Positions 1-6,908 of a stretch of DNA of 14,992 nucleotides are shown here, one piece after another (the stretch's first letter is position 1; every line of letters starts with the position of its first letter). The DNA comes from JAJFTV01 sp964426355. Lineage in GTDB: Bacteria; Chloroflexota; Anaerolineae; Anaerolineales; Anaerolineaceae. The position numbers and the translations under genes are program-made. The stretch covers positions 1 through 14,992 of the forward strand of contig CAYRRA010000110.1 in NCBI GenBank assembly GCA_964426355.1. The letters are read 5' to 3'. The notes beneath the pieces are model-generated. The model saw nothing but the letters and a program-made list of their open reading frames with translations, did not search any database and had not been told where the DNA came from.

Positions 1-58
1 TGCTTTCTAAAGACAACGTGAATTCGGAATCATGCTTTTTCCCCGCCTCCCGCCAATG

Positions 59-170
59 TGAAATGTTGTTGAGAAAAATAGTGCAGCTTTGCCGCCTATT
101 TTTCTCAACAACTTACCTTTAAGGGTGGTGGCTGGGATTCGATAAAGTTTTCCCGAATCGAGGTTAATGA
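59..170. repeat. Dispersed intergenic repeat, copy A
   Basis: The block at 109-152 matches 12051-12094 without gaps at 36 of 44 positions, including the identical 12-mer TGGGATTCGATA. The similarity continues more loosely on both sides. In each copy the conserved tail follows the right arm of a hairpin whose outer bases read GTTG...CAACTT. No coding potential is convincing. The copy lies beyond the 3' end of the hydrolase gene. Its function is unknown; it could be a REP/MITE-like element, a structured RNA or a decayed gene end. Confidence 0.55.
65..112. repeat. Perfect 17-bp inverted repeat (hairpin)
   Basis: GTTGTTGAGAAAAATAG at 65-81 is the exact reverse complement of 96-112, with a 14-nt loop. 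The loop can itself nearly pair (GCAGC at 83-87 with GCCGC at 91-95, one mismatch). It sits 67 nt past the stop of the minus-strand hydrolase gene and could end its transcript. No clear T-run follows outside the stem on either strand, so it is not a textbook intrinsic terminator. Confidence 0.6.
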
Positions 171-178
171 CAATAAGA

Positions 179-1405
179 TCAGGCAAAGACCTCGTCCAGC
201 CAGTCAAAGACAATCTGCGATGTCAGGCTGAGGTTTTCTGCTGTGCAGTGATGCCCGGCGCCCTCGTTGTGGGGGGCGATCACCAGCTTTTTCTGCGGGT
301 TGGGCAGGGCATCCAGGCAGGTGTGCTGCTGGCGCTGTGCTTCCTTTGAGCCGGCGTATTCACCCTCGCCGATCAGAATCAGCATCGGGCACTCGATCAA
401 CGCCGGATCAACCTTGAAATCCTTGCTGGCAGGGATCACATCCAGCACCTTCTGGCAGCCGGACCGCCAGGCGATCATGTCCGCCAGCAGCCAGGAGAGC
501 GGGTCGCGCTTTTTGAACAGCTCTCCGAACTGTAGAAACGAGGCTTTCCAGATGCGTTCCAGATCGTAGAGCACGCTGTTGGCGATGCAGGCTTTGATGC
601 GCTTTTCGTAGGCGCAGGCGCGTGGCACGTAATACCCGCCGCCGCTGATGCCGGAGACTGCCAGGCATTCAGCGTCTACATCCGGGCGGCTCAACAGGTA
701 ATCGACCATGGCGCGGATGGGCACCTCGGTGTCTGCGCGGAAAAATTTCCCTTCCAGCGGCAGCCCGCCCTGCCCCGGTAGATCGAAGGTGGCGAAGTTA
801 TAGCCGCGTTTGAGTGCTGCCTGCGCGCTGTAGAAATAAAGGTCTTCCGTAAAGGTCTCGCCGCCGCCGATCATCAAGAGCGTCTTGCATGGGGTGGCAG
901 AGTTTTTGGCTTTGATGAAATATCCCGGCAGAACCGTTCCCTCAAAGGGAATTTCAACGACCTCGATGGGTGGGTCGAACAGCGGGGCAGCTTCGCGGAA
1001 GAGAGCGCGCGCTTTCCGGTGTAATTTCGCCCAGGTCTCGGTTTCTTTACGCGGGCTGACCAGTGCGGTGGCAATGCGGTGATAATTGGAGGCGCGCAGC
1101 AGTGCCTCGCGCGCGCTGACGGTATGCCCGCCTGTCAGCGAAGTGCGTGCGCGCGCCTCCACACGCTCTGCCAGGGCAAGGATTTCATGCACGAATGTTT
1201 CCGGCTTTTTTTCGTTGACCTGTGAAGCGATGTGCAGCATTTCGCCAAATTCCACACCGCCGTGGGTTACCACGCCAAAAAAGAACCTGAAACCGAACTC
1301 CATGTCTTCGGTAGAGAAGAAAAAGCGTTTCCCATAAGTGCGATGCGCGTCAAACACGTCTCCCTGGTCGAAAGCGGTTTGGACTTCATCTTTTATGTTG
1401 GTCAT
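179..1405 (-). CDS. alpha/beta hydrolase (FrsA / DHPON-hydrolase-like)
   Basis: This is a 408-residue serine hydrolase, probably cytosolic because no signal peptide is visible. An N-terminal helical region of about 140 residues precedes the hydrolase core. The nucleophile elbow reads GISGGGY with Ser254. The catalytic His lies in GAGHHC near residues 384-387. The position of the usual acid in H-G-x-x-D reads IGEGE, so Glu349 may replace Asp. The layout resembles the FrsA/2,6-dihydroxypseudooxynicotine hydrolase group of C-C or ester hydrolases, but the substrate cannot be told from sequence. Two ATGs lie in tandem (1408 and 1405). AAGGAG at 1417-1412 is 3 nt from the first and 6 nt from the second, so I chose the second. 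The gene is divergent from a TetR-type regulator, which suggests repression by that protein and induction by a small molecule. Confidence 0.82.
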   Translation of the reverse strand: MTNIKDEVQTAFDQGDVFDAHRTYGKRFFFSTEDMEFGFRFFFGVVTHGGVEFGEMLHIASQVNEKKPETFVHEILALAERVEARARTSLTGGHTVSAREALLRASNYHRIATALVSPRKETETWAKLHRKARALFREAAPLFDPPIEVVEIPFEGTVLPGYFIKAKNSATPCKTLLMIGGGETFTEDLYFYSAQAALKRGYNFATFDLPGQGGLPLEGKFFRADTEVPIRAMVDYLLSRPDVDAECLAVSGISGGGYYVPRACAYEKRIKACIANSVLYDLERIWKASFLQFGELFKKRDPLSWLLADMIAWRSGCQKVLDVIPASKDFKVDPALIECPMLILIGEGEYAGSKEAQRQQHTCLDALPNPQKKLVIAPHNEGAGHHCTAENLSLTSQIVFDWLDEVFA

Positions 1406-1432
1406 CATACACTCCTTTTTTATTGAACACTA

Positions 1433-1447
1433 TGTCATATATTGACA
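1433..1447. promoter_or_regulatory. Candidate TetR operator palindrome
   Basis: TGTCATATATTGACA is an inverted repeat with TGTCA/TGACA arms and a 5-nt AT spacer. It overlaps the -35 box of the rightward promoter and lies in the spacer of the divergent hydrolase/TetR pair. A further TGTC at 1451-1454 and an 8-bp pair TTGAACAC (1423-1430) / GTGTTCAA (1535-1542) add more symmetry. Repressor binding here would probably affect both genes. Which of the palindromes is the operator is inference. Confidence 0.45.
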
Positions 1448-1470
1448 CTCTGTCTAAAAATGATTATAAT
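1442..1470 (+). promoter_or_regulatory. Consensus sigma-70/A-type promoter for the TetR gene
   Basis: TTGACA at 1442-1447 and TATAAT at 1465-1470 are separated by exactly 17 nt. All 12 hexamer bases match the housekeeping consensus. Transcription would begin near 1477, about 67 nt before the TetR ATG. Such a strong promoter fits a gene held down by a repressor sitting on the -35 region. Confidence 0.8.
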
Positions 1471-1543
1471 AATCTCACATTCAGAGTCAAGCAGGGAAAA
1501 AGACCAGTTTTAGCAGCATGTCAATTTTGTACAGGTGTTCAAA

Positions 1544-2137
1544 ATGAATCAAAAGCCACTCACCCGTCATCAGCGCCGCCGTCTCCAAACACGCGCCCAA
1601 CTTCAACAGGCTTTGCTGGAACTGGTGCTCGAAAAAGGATACGAAGCCGTATCTATCCAGGACGTTACCGACCGCGCCGATTTAGGGCGTGGCACGTTTT
1701 ATGTGCATTACAAGGACAAAGAAGAACTGCTATGGTCACTGGTGGCTGACCGCATCCACCTGACCGAGCGCATGGCGGCTGCCGGTTACAGCGGCGTGCT
1801 TCCCCCCAAAGCCGAATATTACGGCTACTGCAACATTTTTGAGCACGTTGCCCAGAACAGCGACCTGTACCGTGTGATGCTGGGCAAGAAAGGGTGTGCC
1901 GAACTGACCGACCGCGTGCGCAGTTATATGGTATCGGAGACTATCAAGGATATGCAGCAAATGCCGCTCTACCAAGACATGGGGCAGCCAGCAGAGATAA
2001 CGGCGCAAATCGTAATCGGTTCGATCATCAGCCTGGCGGTCTGGTGGCTGGAAAACCCAGACATCTATACACCCCGGCAGATGGGCGCCATGCTGTACGA
2101 GGCGCTGCACCACCAGCCACCGCCTGTGGAAGAGTAA
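1544..2137 (+). CDS. TetR/AcrR-family transcriptional regulator
   Basis: This is a 197-residue protein of typical TetR length. The N-terminal DNA-binding domain shows the family pattern: a helix (ALLELVLEKGYEAVSIQDV), then the recognition segment ADLGRGTFYVHYKDKEELL at about residues 45-63. The variable C-terminal ligand/dimer domain ends with a hydrophobic helix, IVIGSIISLAVWWLEN. The ATG at 1544 is preferred to the in-frame GTG at 1535, because AGG at 1533-1535 lies 8 nt upstream of the ATG. The gene is divergent from the hydrolase with 138 nt between the two starts, and a palindrome overlaps its own promoter. It therefore probably represses both itself and the hydrolase. The ligand is unknown. 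Confidence 0.88.
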   Translation: MNQKPLTRHQRRRLQTRAQLQQALLELVLEKGYEAVSIQDVTDRADLGRGTFYVHYKDKEELLWSLVADRIHLTERMAAAGYSGVLPPKAEYYGYCNIFEHVAQNSDLYRVMLGKKGCAELTDRVRSYMVSETIKDMQQMPLYQDMGQPAEITAQIVIGSIISLAVWWLENPDIYTPRQMGAMLYEALHHQPPPVEE

Positions 2138-2498
2138 AAACCTGCGCGTGCAACCTGAACGGAAGATGGATGATATGCGCGGTAAAAAGGGGTGTTCTGC
2201 AACCGGTTGAGGTAACCTTTTCAGATATGACTTGCAATGCCAGCCGGTCGTCCTGGGTGCGTTTATGCCCTTTGAAATTCACCTTAACGCGGATTTTTTT
2301 TGTAAAATTATTAATGGCAAATGACATGAGAAGTAAATCGCGATAAGTTTCTTTACAAACTTTCGAGTTTTTCTAGCGAATTACTCCAAATAATCGACTG
2401 TTTTTTTCACCACTTTGTAAAAAGACTTTCAGCCGATTACAGAGCAGCCATAAACCTTTAATCGAGCGAACCCTTTGCGCACACAGGAGCGATACCTC
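2138..2498. other. Non-coding stretch between TetR and peptidase genes
   Basis: No convincing gene is present in these 361 nt, and AT content rises from about 2280 on. A weak terminator-like pairing AAAAGG (2185-2190) with CCTTTT (2216-2221) follows the TetR gene. AAGTTT/AAACTT (2345-2362) forms a small hairpin. A weak promoter candidate for the peptidase is TTGTAA (2415-2420), 17 nt, TACAGA (2438-2443). None is strong. Confidence 0.4.
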
Positions 2499-3914
2499 AT
2501 GAGTTTACCCAACCCATTTCTTGAACTGGACCGTAAGATGGTTGGTGATATCTACACCAGCCCGGAATTGATGGACAACCTGCTTATGCTGTGTGACGAT
2601 TTTGGCTCGCGCTTTGGCGGGACGAAAGGCGAGCGGCAGGCAGCCGAGTTTTTCAAGGCGAAGATGGAAAGTTATGGGCTTTCCAATGTTCGCCTGGAAC
2701 CGGTGGACTATATCGGCTGGCGGCGTGGAGCAGCCCGGTTTGAAATCCTCGAACCGCTGTATAAAGAGCTTCCTTGCATCAGTTTACCGCACTCACCGGC
2801 AGGTGTGGTTGAAGCCCAACTGGTGGATATGGGCGACGGCGACCCGTTTGATTTCGAGCGGCGCAGCGAAGAGATCCCGGGCAGAATCCTGATGAACACC
2901 AGCGCGGTTAACACGGGTCAGGCGAAACGCTGGGTGCATCGCAGTGAAAAATACGGGCGCGCTGTGCTGGGGGGAGCAGCCGGATTTATTTTTGTCAATC
3001 ATTATCCTGGGTTTGGCCCGGCAACAGGGGGTGTGGGGAATAACGGCTCTCCCGGATGGATCCCGGCAATTTCACTCGCCAGGGAGGATGGTGATTTTCT
3101 CCGCCGGTTGATGCAGCGTAAGGGAACGCTGCGCGTGCGCCTGACCACCACCGATGCCAATGAGCCGATGGTTTCATGGAATGTGGTCGGTGAGTTGCCC
3201 GGTAGTTTAAAGCCAGCGCCGGTGGTCATGCTGGGCTGTCATTATGACGGGCACGATATCTCACAGGGCGCGGGCGACCCGGCTTCTGGAGCTGTGGCGC
3301 TGCTTGAAGCGGCGCGGGTGCTGGCACAACATGCCGTCTTGGATGGCAAGAACCTGCCCTGTACCATCCGTTTTGCGCTGTGGGGGATTGAGGAAATCGG
3401 TTTGCTGGGGTCGCGTGCGTATGTCCAACAACACAAAACCGAACTTTCCTCCATGCGTTTTTACCTGAACATGGACGCAGCCGGCACGGCGATGCACACG
3501 CGCGATATCCTGCTCAACGAGTGGCAACTGCTGGAGCCTTTGTTCAGACGCTACAAAGAAGAGATGGCAGCCGATTTTCAGATCGGGCAGAGCCTGCATA
3601 CCCATTCGGATCATTTTCCCTTTTTTATGGAGGGCGTGCCGACTGGCGGCATTGAGCCGCTGCGTCGCAGTATGGAGGGGCGCGGGTATGGGCATACGCG
3701 CCATGATACGGTGGACAAGATTAACCAGGCTGATCTGCGCGAGGCGGCGGCGCTGGCAGCGCGCATTGCTTTGCGCGTGGCAACGGAGCAAAACTGGACA
3801 GCCGTTCAGCGCAGCCCGGAAGACGTTCTGGCGCTGTTGGACAGCCCGGATTTTCGCACGGAGCGTATCTTTCGGAACCAGTTGGACGAATTTTACCGGA
3901 CACAGAGCCGGTGA
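2499..3914 (+). CDS. M28-family zinc aminopeptidase
   Basis: This 471-residue metallopeptidase is predicted to remove N-terminal residues or split dipeptides using two zinc ions. All family landmarks are present in order: His248 in GCHYDGH, bridging Asp260 in GAGDPASG, the Glu298-Glu299 pair in WGIEEIGLLGS, Asp326 in LNMDAAG, and His399 in GYGHTRHDT. The region at about residues 100-220, before the metal domain, is in the place of the PA-like insert seen in many M28 enzymes. There is no signal peptide or membrane segment, so it is probably cytosolic. The ATG at 2499 is preferred to the in-frame TTG at 2475, because AGGAG (2485-2489) lies 9 nt upstream. The gene appears to be a single transcription unit. 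A small hairpin overlaps its stop codon (3908-3923) but lacks a T-run. It may recycle peptides; the real substrate is not evident. Confidence 0.88.
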   Translation: MSLPNPFLELDRKMVGDIYTSPELMDNLLMLCDDFGSRFGGTKGERQAAEFFKAKMESYGLSNVRLEPVDYIGWRRGAARFEILEPLYKELPCISLPHSPAGVVEAQLVDMGDGDPFDFERRSEEIPGRILMNTSAVNTGQAKRWVHRSEKYGRAVLGGAAGFIFVNHYPGFGPATGGVGNNGSPGWIPAISLAREDGDFLRRLMQRKGTLRVRLTTTDANEPMVSWNVVGELPGSLKPAPVVMLGCHYDGHDISQGAGDPASGAVALLEAARVLAQHAVLDGKNLPCTIRFALWGIEEIGLLGSRAYVQQHKTELSSMRFYLNMDAAGTAMHTRDILLNEWQLLEPLFRRYKEEMAADFQIGQSLHTHSDHFPFFMEGVPTGGIEPLRRSMEGRGYGHTRHDTVDKINQADLREAAALAARIALRVATEQNWTAVQRSPEDVLALLDSPDFRTERIFRNQLDEFYRTQSR

Positions 3915-3962
3915 AGCCACCGGTGGTTAAGATAAGAGAATGTTAGCAAATGGCTTAAAAAC

Positions 3963-3991
3963 TTGACAAATCAAGATTTCTGCGATATCCT
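3963..3991 (+). promoter_or_regulatory. argGH promoter
   Basis: TTGACA (3963-3968) and TATCCT (3986-3991) are separated by 17 nt. The start of transcription would be near A3999, which puts an ATG (4002) only about 3 nt from the 5' end of the RNA. No ArgR/ARG-box-like palindrome (TGAAT...ATTCA) is evident on or next to it. Confidence 0.75.
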
Positions 3992-4001
3992 CTAGCCCAA
4001 T

Positions 4002-4091
4002 ATGCACACATCTGCTGCTACAATCATTCGAGCTCGACGAAGCTGCACTTTCCTACCCGTCAGGAAGGTGAGTTTGTCGCGTTCCATGTAA
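4002..4091 (+). CDS. Putative arginine-rich leader peptide of argGH
   Basis: This 29-codon ORF begins about 3 nt after the predicted transcript start. It has no Shine-Dalgarno sequence, so it would be translated as a leaderless message. It has five Arg codons: CGA at 4029, 4035 and 4038, AGG at 4062 and CGT at 4080. The core reads IIRARRS, followed by CTFLPVRK. CGA is used three times here but in none of the 17 Arg codons of argG (12 CGC, 3 CGT, 1 CGG, 1 AGG, counted by hand). The ORF ends 30 nt before a terminator that precedes argG. This fits a regulatory leader peptide whose translation senses Arg-tRNA supply. That the ORF is translated at all is inference. Confidence 0.6.
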   Translation: MHTSAATIIRARRSCTFLPVRKVSLSRSM

Positions 4092-4140
4092 GCAGACACG
4101 TATAGACTCAATTTGGTACACAAAAGCCTCCCTGACCGGG
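4046..4140 (+). promoter_or_regulatory. Alternative-pairing (attenuator) region of the argGH leader
   Basis: Two exclusive structures can be drawn. Hairpin 1:2 pairs 4046-4054 with 4062-4070 (9 bp including one G-U, loop ACCCGTC). Hairpin 2:3 pairs 4056-4068 with 4127-4140, giving 12 Watson-Crick pairs, one A-C mismatch and one bulged C, and consumes the 5' arm and loop of the terminator. A ribosome waiting at the CGA cluster (4029-4040) would cover the left arm of 1:2, favour 2:3 and block the terminator. With ample arginine, or with no translation, 1:2 plus the terminator form. This is the logic of classical amino-acid attenuation. The pairing is visible in sequence; the mechanism is inferred. 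Confidence 0.6.
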
Positions 4141-4157
4141 AGGCTTTTTTTGTTTTT
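4122..4157 (+). terminator. Intrinsic terminator/attenuator before argG
   Basis: An 11-bp perfect stem AAAAGCCTCCC / GGGAGGCTTTT encloses the 5-nt loop TGACC. The T-run continues TTTTTTT, G, TTTTT to 4157. It lies between the argGH promoter and argG, ending about 26 nt before the start codon and before the ribosome binding site, so it must be bypassed for argG to be made. Confidence 0.85.
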
Positions 4158-4183
4158 ATTCAAAAATCAAGGAGAAATGAATC

Positions 4184-5470
4184 ATGCAAAAAACATCGAT
4201 CAAAAAAGTAGTACTGGCTTATTCCGGCGGGTTGGATACATCCACCATCATCCCCTGGCTGAAAGAGAATTACGGCTGCGAGGTGGTCTGCTATACCGCT
4301 GATGTCGGGCAGGGCGAAGAGCTGGACGGGTTGGAAGAGCGCGCTCTCAAAACAGGCGCGAGCAAACTGATCATCGGCGATTTGCGCGAAGAACTGGTGA
4401 ACGATTATATCCTCCCGCTGCTGCACTCCGGCGCGATCTATGAACAGCGCTATCTGCTGGGCACTTCCATTGCCCGCCCGGTGGTTGCAAAGCATCTGGT
4501 TGAGGTGGCTGAACAGGAAGGCGCGGATGCAATTGCCCACGGCTGCACCGGCAAAGGCAATGACCAGGTGCGTTTTGAGCTGGGTGTGATGGCGCTCAAC
4601 CCATCCCTGAAAGTGATTGCCCCCTGGCGCGAATGGGACATCACCTCGCGCGAAGATGCGCTGGAGTACATGGAAAAACATAATGTTGAATTTTCCAAGA
4701 AGAAGAACCCCTCTCTTTACAGCCGCGACCAAAACCTCTGGCATCTCTCTCACGAAGGCGGTCCACTGGAAGACCTGGCGAATGCCCCGCAGGACGACCT
4801 GTATATGCTTTCGGTTACCCCCGAGCAGGCACCTGACCAGCCAGAGCAGGTCTCGCTTACATTTGAACAGGGCAACCCGGTTGCTTTGAACGGTCAACCG
4901 ATGAGTGCTTTGCAAATTATCGAGCAGCTCAACATATTGGGCGGCAAGCACGCCATTGGACAGATCGACCTGGTGGAGAATCGGCTGGTAGGTATGAAAT
5001 CGCGCGGGATTTACGAAACACCCGGCGGGACCATCCTCTGCTTTGCACACCGTGAACTGGAATCGATCACGCTCGACCGTCACACCGCACACGTAAAAGA
5101 GATGATGGCACTGCAATACGCCGACCTGGTTTACAACGGGCAGTGGTTTAGCCCGGTGCGCGAAGCCTTCGACGCTTTTTTTGCCAGCACGCAGAAGAAC
5201 GTGACCGGTACGATCACGTTGAAGTTATATAAAGGTAACCTGATGGTCGTCAAGCGCGAGAGTCCCACCAGCCTCTACCGCCAGGATATTGCCACCTTTG
5301 GGCATTCATCCGTTTACGACCAAAAAGATGCTGCTGGATTTATCCGCCTGTTCGGGCTGCCTTCCGCTATCCACGCCAGGGTGAGCAAGAACAACGCCAT
5401 CCCGGCGGAAATGCCCTGGGGTGAAAAAATGCCCGGTTTTGTACCCTCACAAACGCACGGAGAGGACTAA
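4184..5470 (+). CDS. argG: Argininosuccinate synthase
   Basis: The enzyme joins citrulline and aspartate at the expense of ATP to give argininosuccinate, the penultimate step of arginine synthesis in the cytosol. The N-terminal PP-loop ATP site reads AYSGGLDTS at residues 12-20. Family blocks follow: YTADVGQGEE, GTSIARP, HGCTGKGNDQVRFE, PWREWDI, and GRKxREA-type C-terminal sequence ending SSVYDQKDAAGFIRLFGL. The 428 residues are somewhat longer than the usual ~400, due to a C-terminal tail rich in Pro/Gly after residue 400. AAGGAG at 4169-4174 lies 9 nt before the ATG. The stop is 3 nt from the argH start, so the two genes form an operon. Expression appears controlled by the leader terminator upstream. 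Confidence 0.97.
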   Translation: MQKTSIKKVVLAYSGGLDTSTIIPWLKENYGCEVVCYTADVGQGEELDGLEERALKTGASKLIIGDLREELVNDYILPLLHSGAIYEQRYLLGTSIARPVVAKHLVEVAEQEGADAIAHGCTGKGNDQVRFELGVMALNPSLKVIAPWREWDITSREDALEYMEKHNVEFSKKKNPSLYSRDQNLWHLSHEGGPLEDLANAPQDDLYMLSVTPEQAPDQPEQVSLTFEQGNPVALNGQPMSALQIIEQLNILGGKHAIGQIDLVENRLVGMKSRGIYETPGGTILCFAHRELESITLDRHTAHVKEMMALQYADLVYNGQWFSPVREAFDAFFASTQKNVTGTITLKLYKGNLMVVKRESPTSLYRQDIATFGHSSVYDQKDAAGFIRLFGLPSAIHARVSKNNAIPAEMPWGEKMPGFVPSQTHGED

Positions 5471-5473
5471 AAG

Positions 5474-6859
5474 ATGAAACTGTGGCAGGGAAGATTGACC
5501 GGCAGTCTGCACCCGGCTGCGGAAGCCTTCAACCGGTCGTTGGGTTTTGACCACCGCTTGGCGGCAGTGGATGTGCGCGGCAGCATTGCCTGGGCGGATG
5601 CGTTGCAGCGCGCCGGTCTGCTGACGGATGATGAGGCGGCGCAGATCACCGGTGGGCTTGAGCAAATCAGCGCACAAATCTCAACCGGGAAGTTCGATTT
5701 CAACGGCAGCGATGAGGACATTCACAGCGCAGTGGAACGGGTCTTGACTGAACAAATTGGACCTGTGGCGGGAAAACTGCACACCGGGCGCAGCCGCAAC
5801 GACCAGGTTGCGACTGATTTTCGGATGTGGGTGATGGATGCCATCCAGCGCATCGAGGGTTATCTGACCGAACTGCAAAGCGCTTTTTTGGAGCGCGCCG
5901 AACAGGATTGGGGCGTAATCTTGCCCGGTTACACCCATTTGCAGCAGGCACAACCCGTTTTATTGAGCCACTGGTGGTTATCGCATTTCTGGGCGTTTCA
6001 GCGGGACCGTCACCGCCTGCGCAACCTGTTTATTGAGACGCAGGTCTGCCCGTTGGGCTGTGGGGCTTTGGCTGGTACCGGCTTTGAGGAAATTGACCGC
6101 TTCCGCCTGACCGAAGAACTGGGTTTTCGCCAGCCTGCGCCTAACTCGCTGGATGCGGTTTCTGACCGGGATTTTGTGGCAGGATTTTTGTATAACTGCT
6201 CGATGATCGGTGTGCATGCCAGCCGCCTGGCAGAGATGTTAATCCTTTACTCGACGCGCGAGTTTGGCTATATGACGCTGGCGGATGATTTCTCCACGGG
6301 CTCCAGCCTGATGCCGCAAAAGAAAAACCCCGACCCGCTGGAACTGGTGCGCGGCAAAAGCGGCACGCTGACCGGAAAACTGGCTGGTTTTCTGGCAACC
6401 TTGAAAGCTCTGCCTTCTGCCTATGATAAAGATTTGCAGGAAGACAAACAGCCGGTATTTGAAGCCGCCGATACGGTGGAAAAACTCTTGGAAGTCTTGA
6501 GTGGTGTGGTCGTCAGCCTGGAGGTACACGCAGAAAAGATGTACCAGGCGATTGACCCTCAGGCATTAGCGACCGATATGGCAGATGCTCTGGTAGGTGT
6601 GGGTGTGCCCTTCCGGCAGGCATACAGCATGGTCGGGCAGGCAGTGCGCAAGGCAGAAGAGATGGGTTTACTGCTTTCGGAGCTGCCGCTGCATGAATGG
6701 CAGACCATTTTGCCAGCGATGGATCCGCGCCTGCTGCAATCATTGGATATTGAACTGTCGCTCTCGCGCCGCGCAGCCTGGGGCGGCACGGCTCCGCAGG
6801 CTGTCAAGGAGCAGTTGGAAATTGCCAAAGGTGTGCTGAGCGTAAAACTTTACGAATAA
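5474..6859 (+). CDS. argH: Argininosuccinate lyase
   Basis: The enzyme splits argininosuccinate to arginine and fumarate, the last step of the pathway, as a homotetramer of the fumarase/aspartase fold. The signature loop GSSLMPQKKNP is at residues 276-286 and carries the catalytic Ser. The His155 region reads GYTHLQQAQP, and the N-terminal active-site block is TGRSRNDQVATD at 104-115. The length of 461 residues is normal for the family. It starts 3 nt after argG with a purine-rich site (GGAGAGGA) inside the end of argG, which indicates coupled expression. A hairpin at 6879-6908 probably closes the operon. Confidence 0.97.
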   Translation: MKLWQGRLTGSLHPAAEAFNRSLGFDHRLAAVDVRGSIAWADALQRAGLLTDDEAAQITGGLEQISAQISTGKFDFNGSDEDIHSAVERVLTEQIGPVAGKLHTGRSRNDQVATDFRMWVMDAIQRIEGYLTELQSAFLERAEQDWGVILPGYTHLQQAQPVLLSHWWLSHFWAFQRDRHRLRNLFIETQVCPLGCGALAGTGFEEIDRFRLTEELGFRQPAPNSLDAVSDRDFVAGFLYNCSMIGVHASRLAEMLILYSTREFGYMTLADDFSTGSSLMPQKKNPDPLELVRGKSGTLTGKLAGFLATLKALPSAYDKDLQEDKQPVFEAADTVEKLLEVLSGVVVSLEVHAEKMYQAIDPQALATDMADALVGVGVPFRQAYSMVGQAVRKAEEMGLLLSELPLHEWQTILPAMDPRLLQSLDIELSLSRRAAWGGTAPQAVKEQLEIAKGVLSVKLYE

Positions 6860-6878
6860 CAGATCTCCTCTGTAGTCG

Positions 6879-6908
6879 GAAGCCTCCGCTTTTCTCAGCG
6901 GAGGCTTC
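6879..6908 (+). terminator. Hairpin after argH, probable operon end
   Basis: A perfect 12-bp stem (GAAGCCTCCGCT / AGCGGAGGCTTC) has the 6-nt loop TTTCTC and begins 19 nt after the argH stop. There is no T-run after the stem (TGCGTATG), so it may act as a weak or factor-assisted terminator or as an mRNA 3' end stabiliser. Confidence 0.6.

Noticed and set aside
7..213. Short minus-strand ORF over the left-edge repeat (68 residues)
   Set aside because: It overlaps the end of the hydrolase gene and the inverted repeat. The matching frame in the second repeat copy is interrupted by a stop, so coding is not supported.
2028..2327. Minus-strand ORF of 99 residues overlapping the TetR 3' end
   Set aside because: Half of it is antisense to the TetR gene, no ribosome binding site is evident, and no family motif is recognised.
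2475..2498. Upstream TTG start for the M28 peptidase
   Set aside because: The AGGAG at 2485-2489 lies downstream of it and is well placed for the ATG at 2499.
4002..4157. T-box riboswitch for the argG leader
   Set aside because: No GGGTGGNACCGCG box or specifier loop is present; the translated-leader attenuator fits the sequence better.
4160..5116. Long open frame antisense to argG (318 residues)
   Set aside because: It lies wholly opposite the clear argG gene, with no start signal or family motif.
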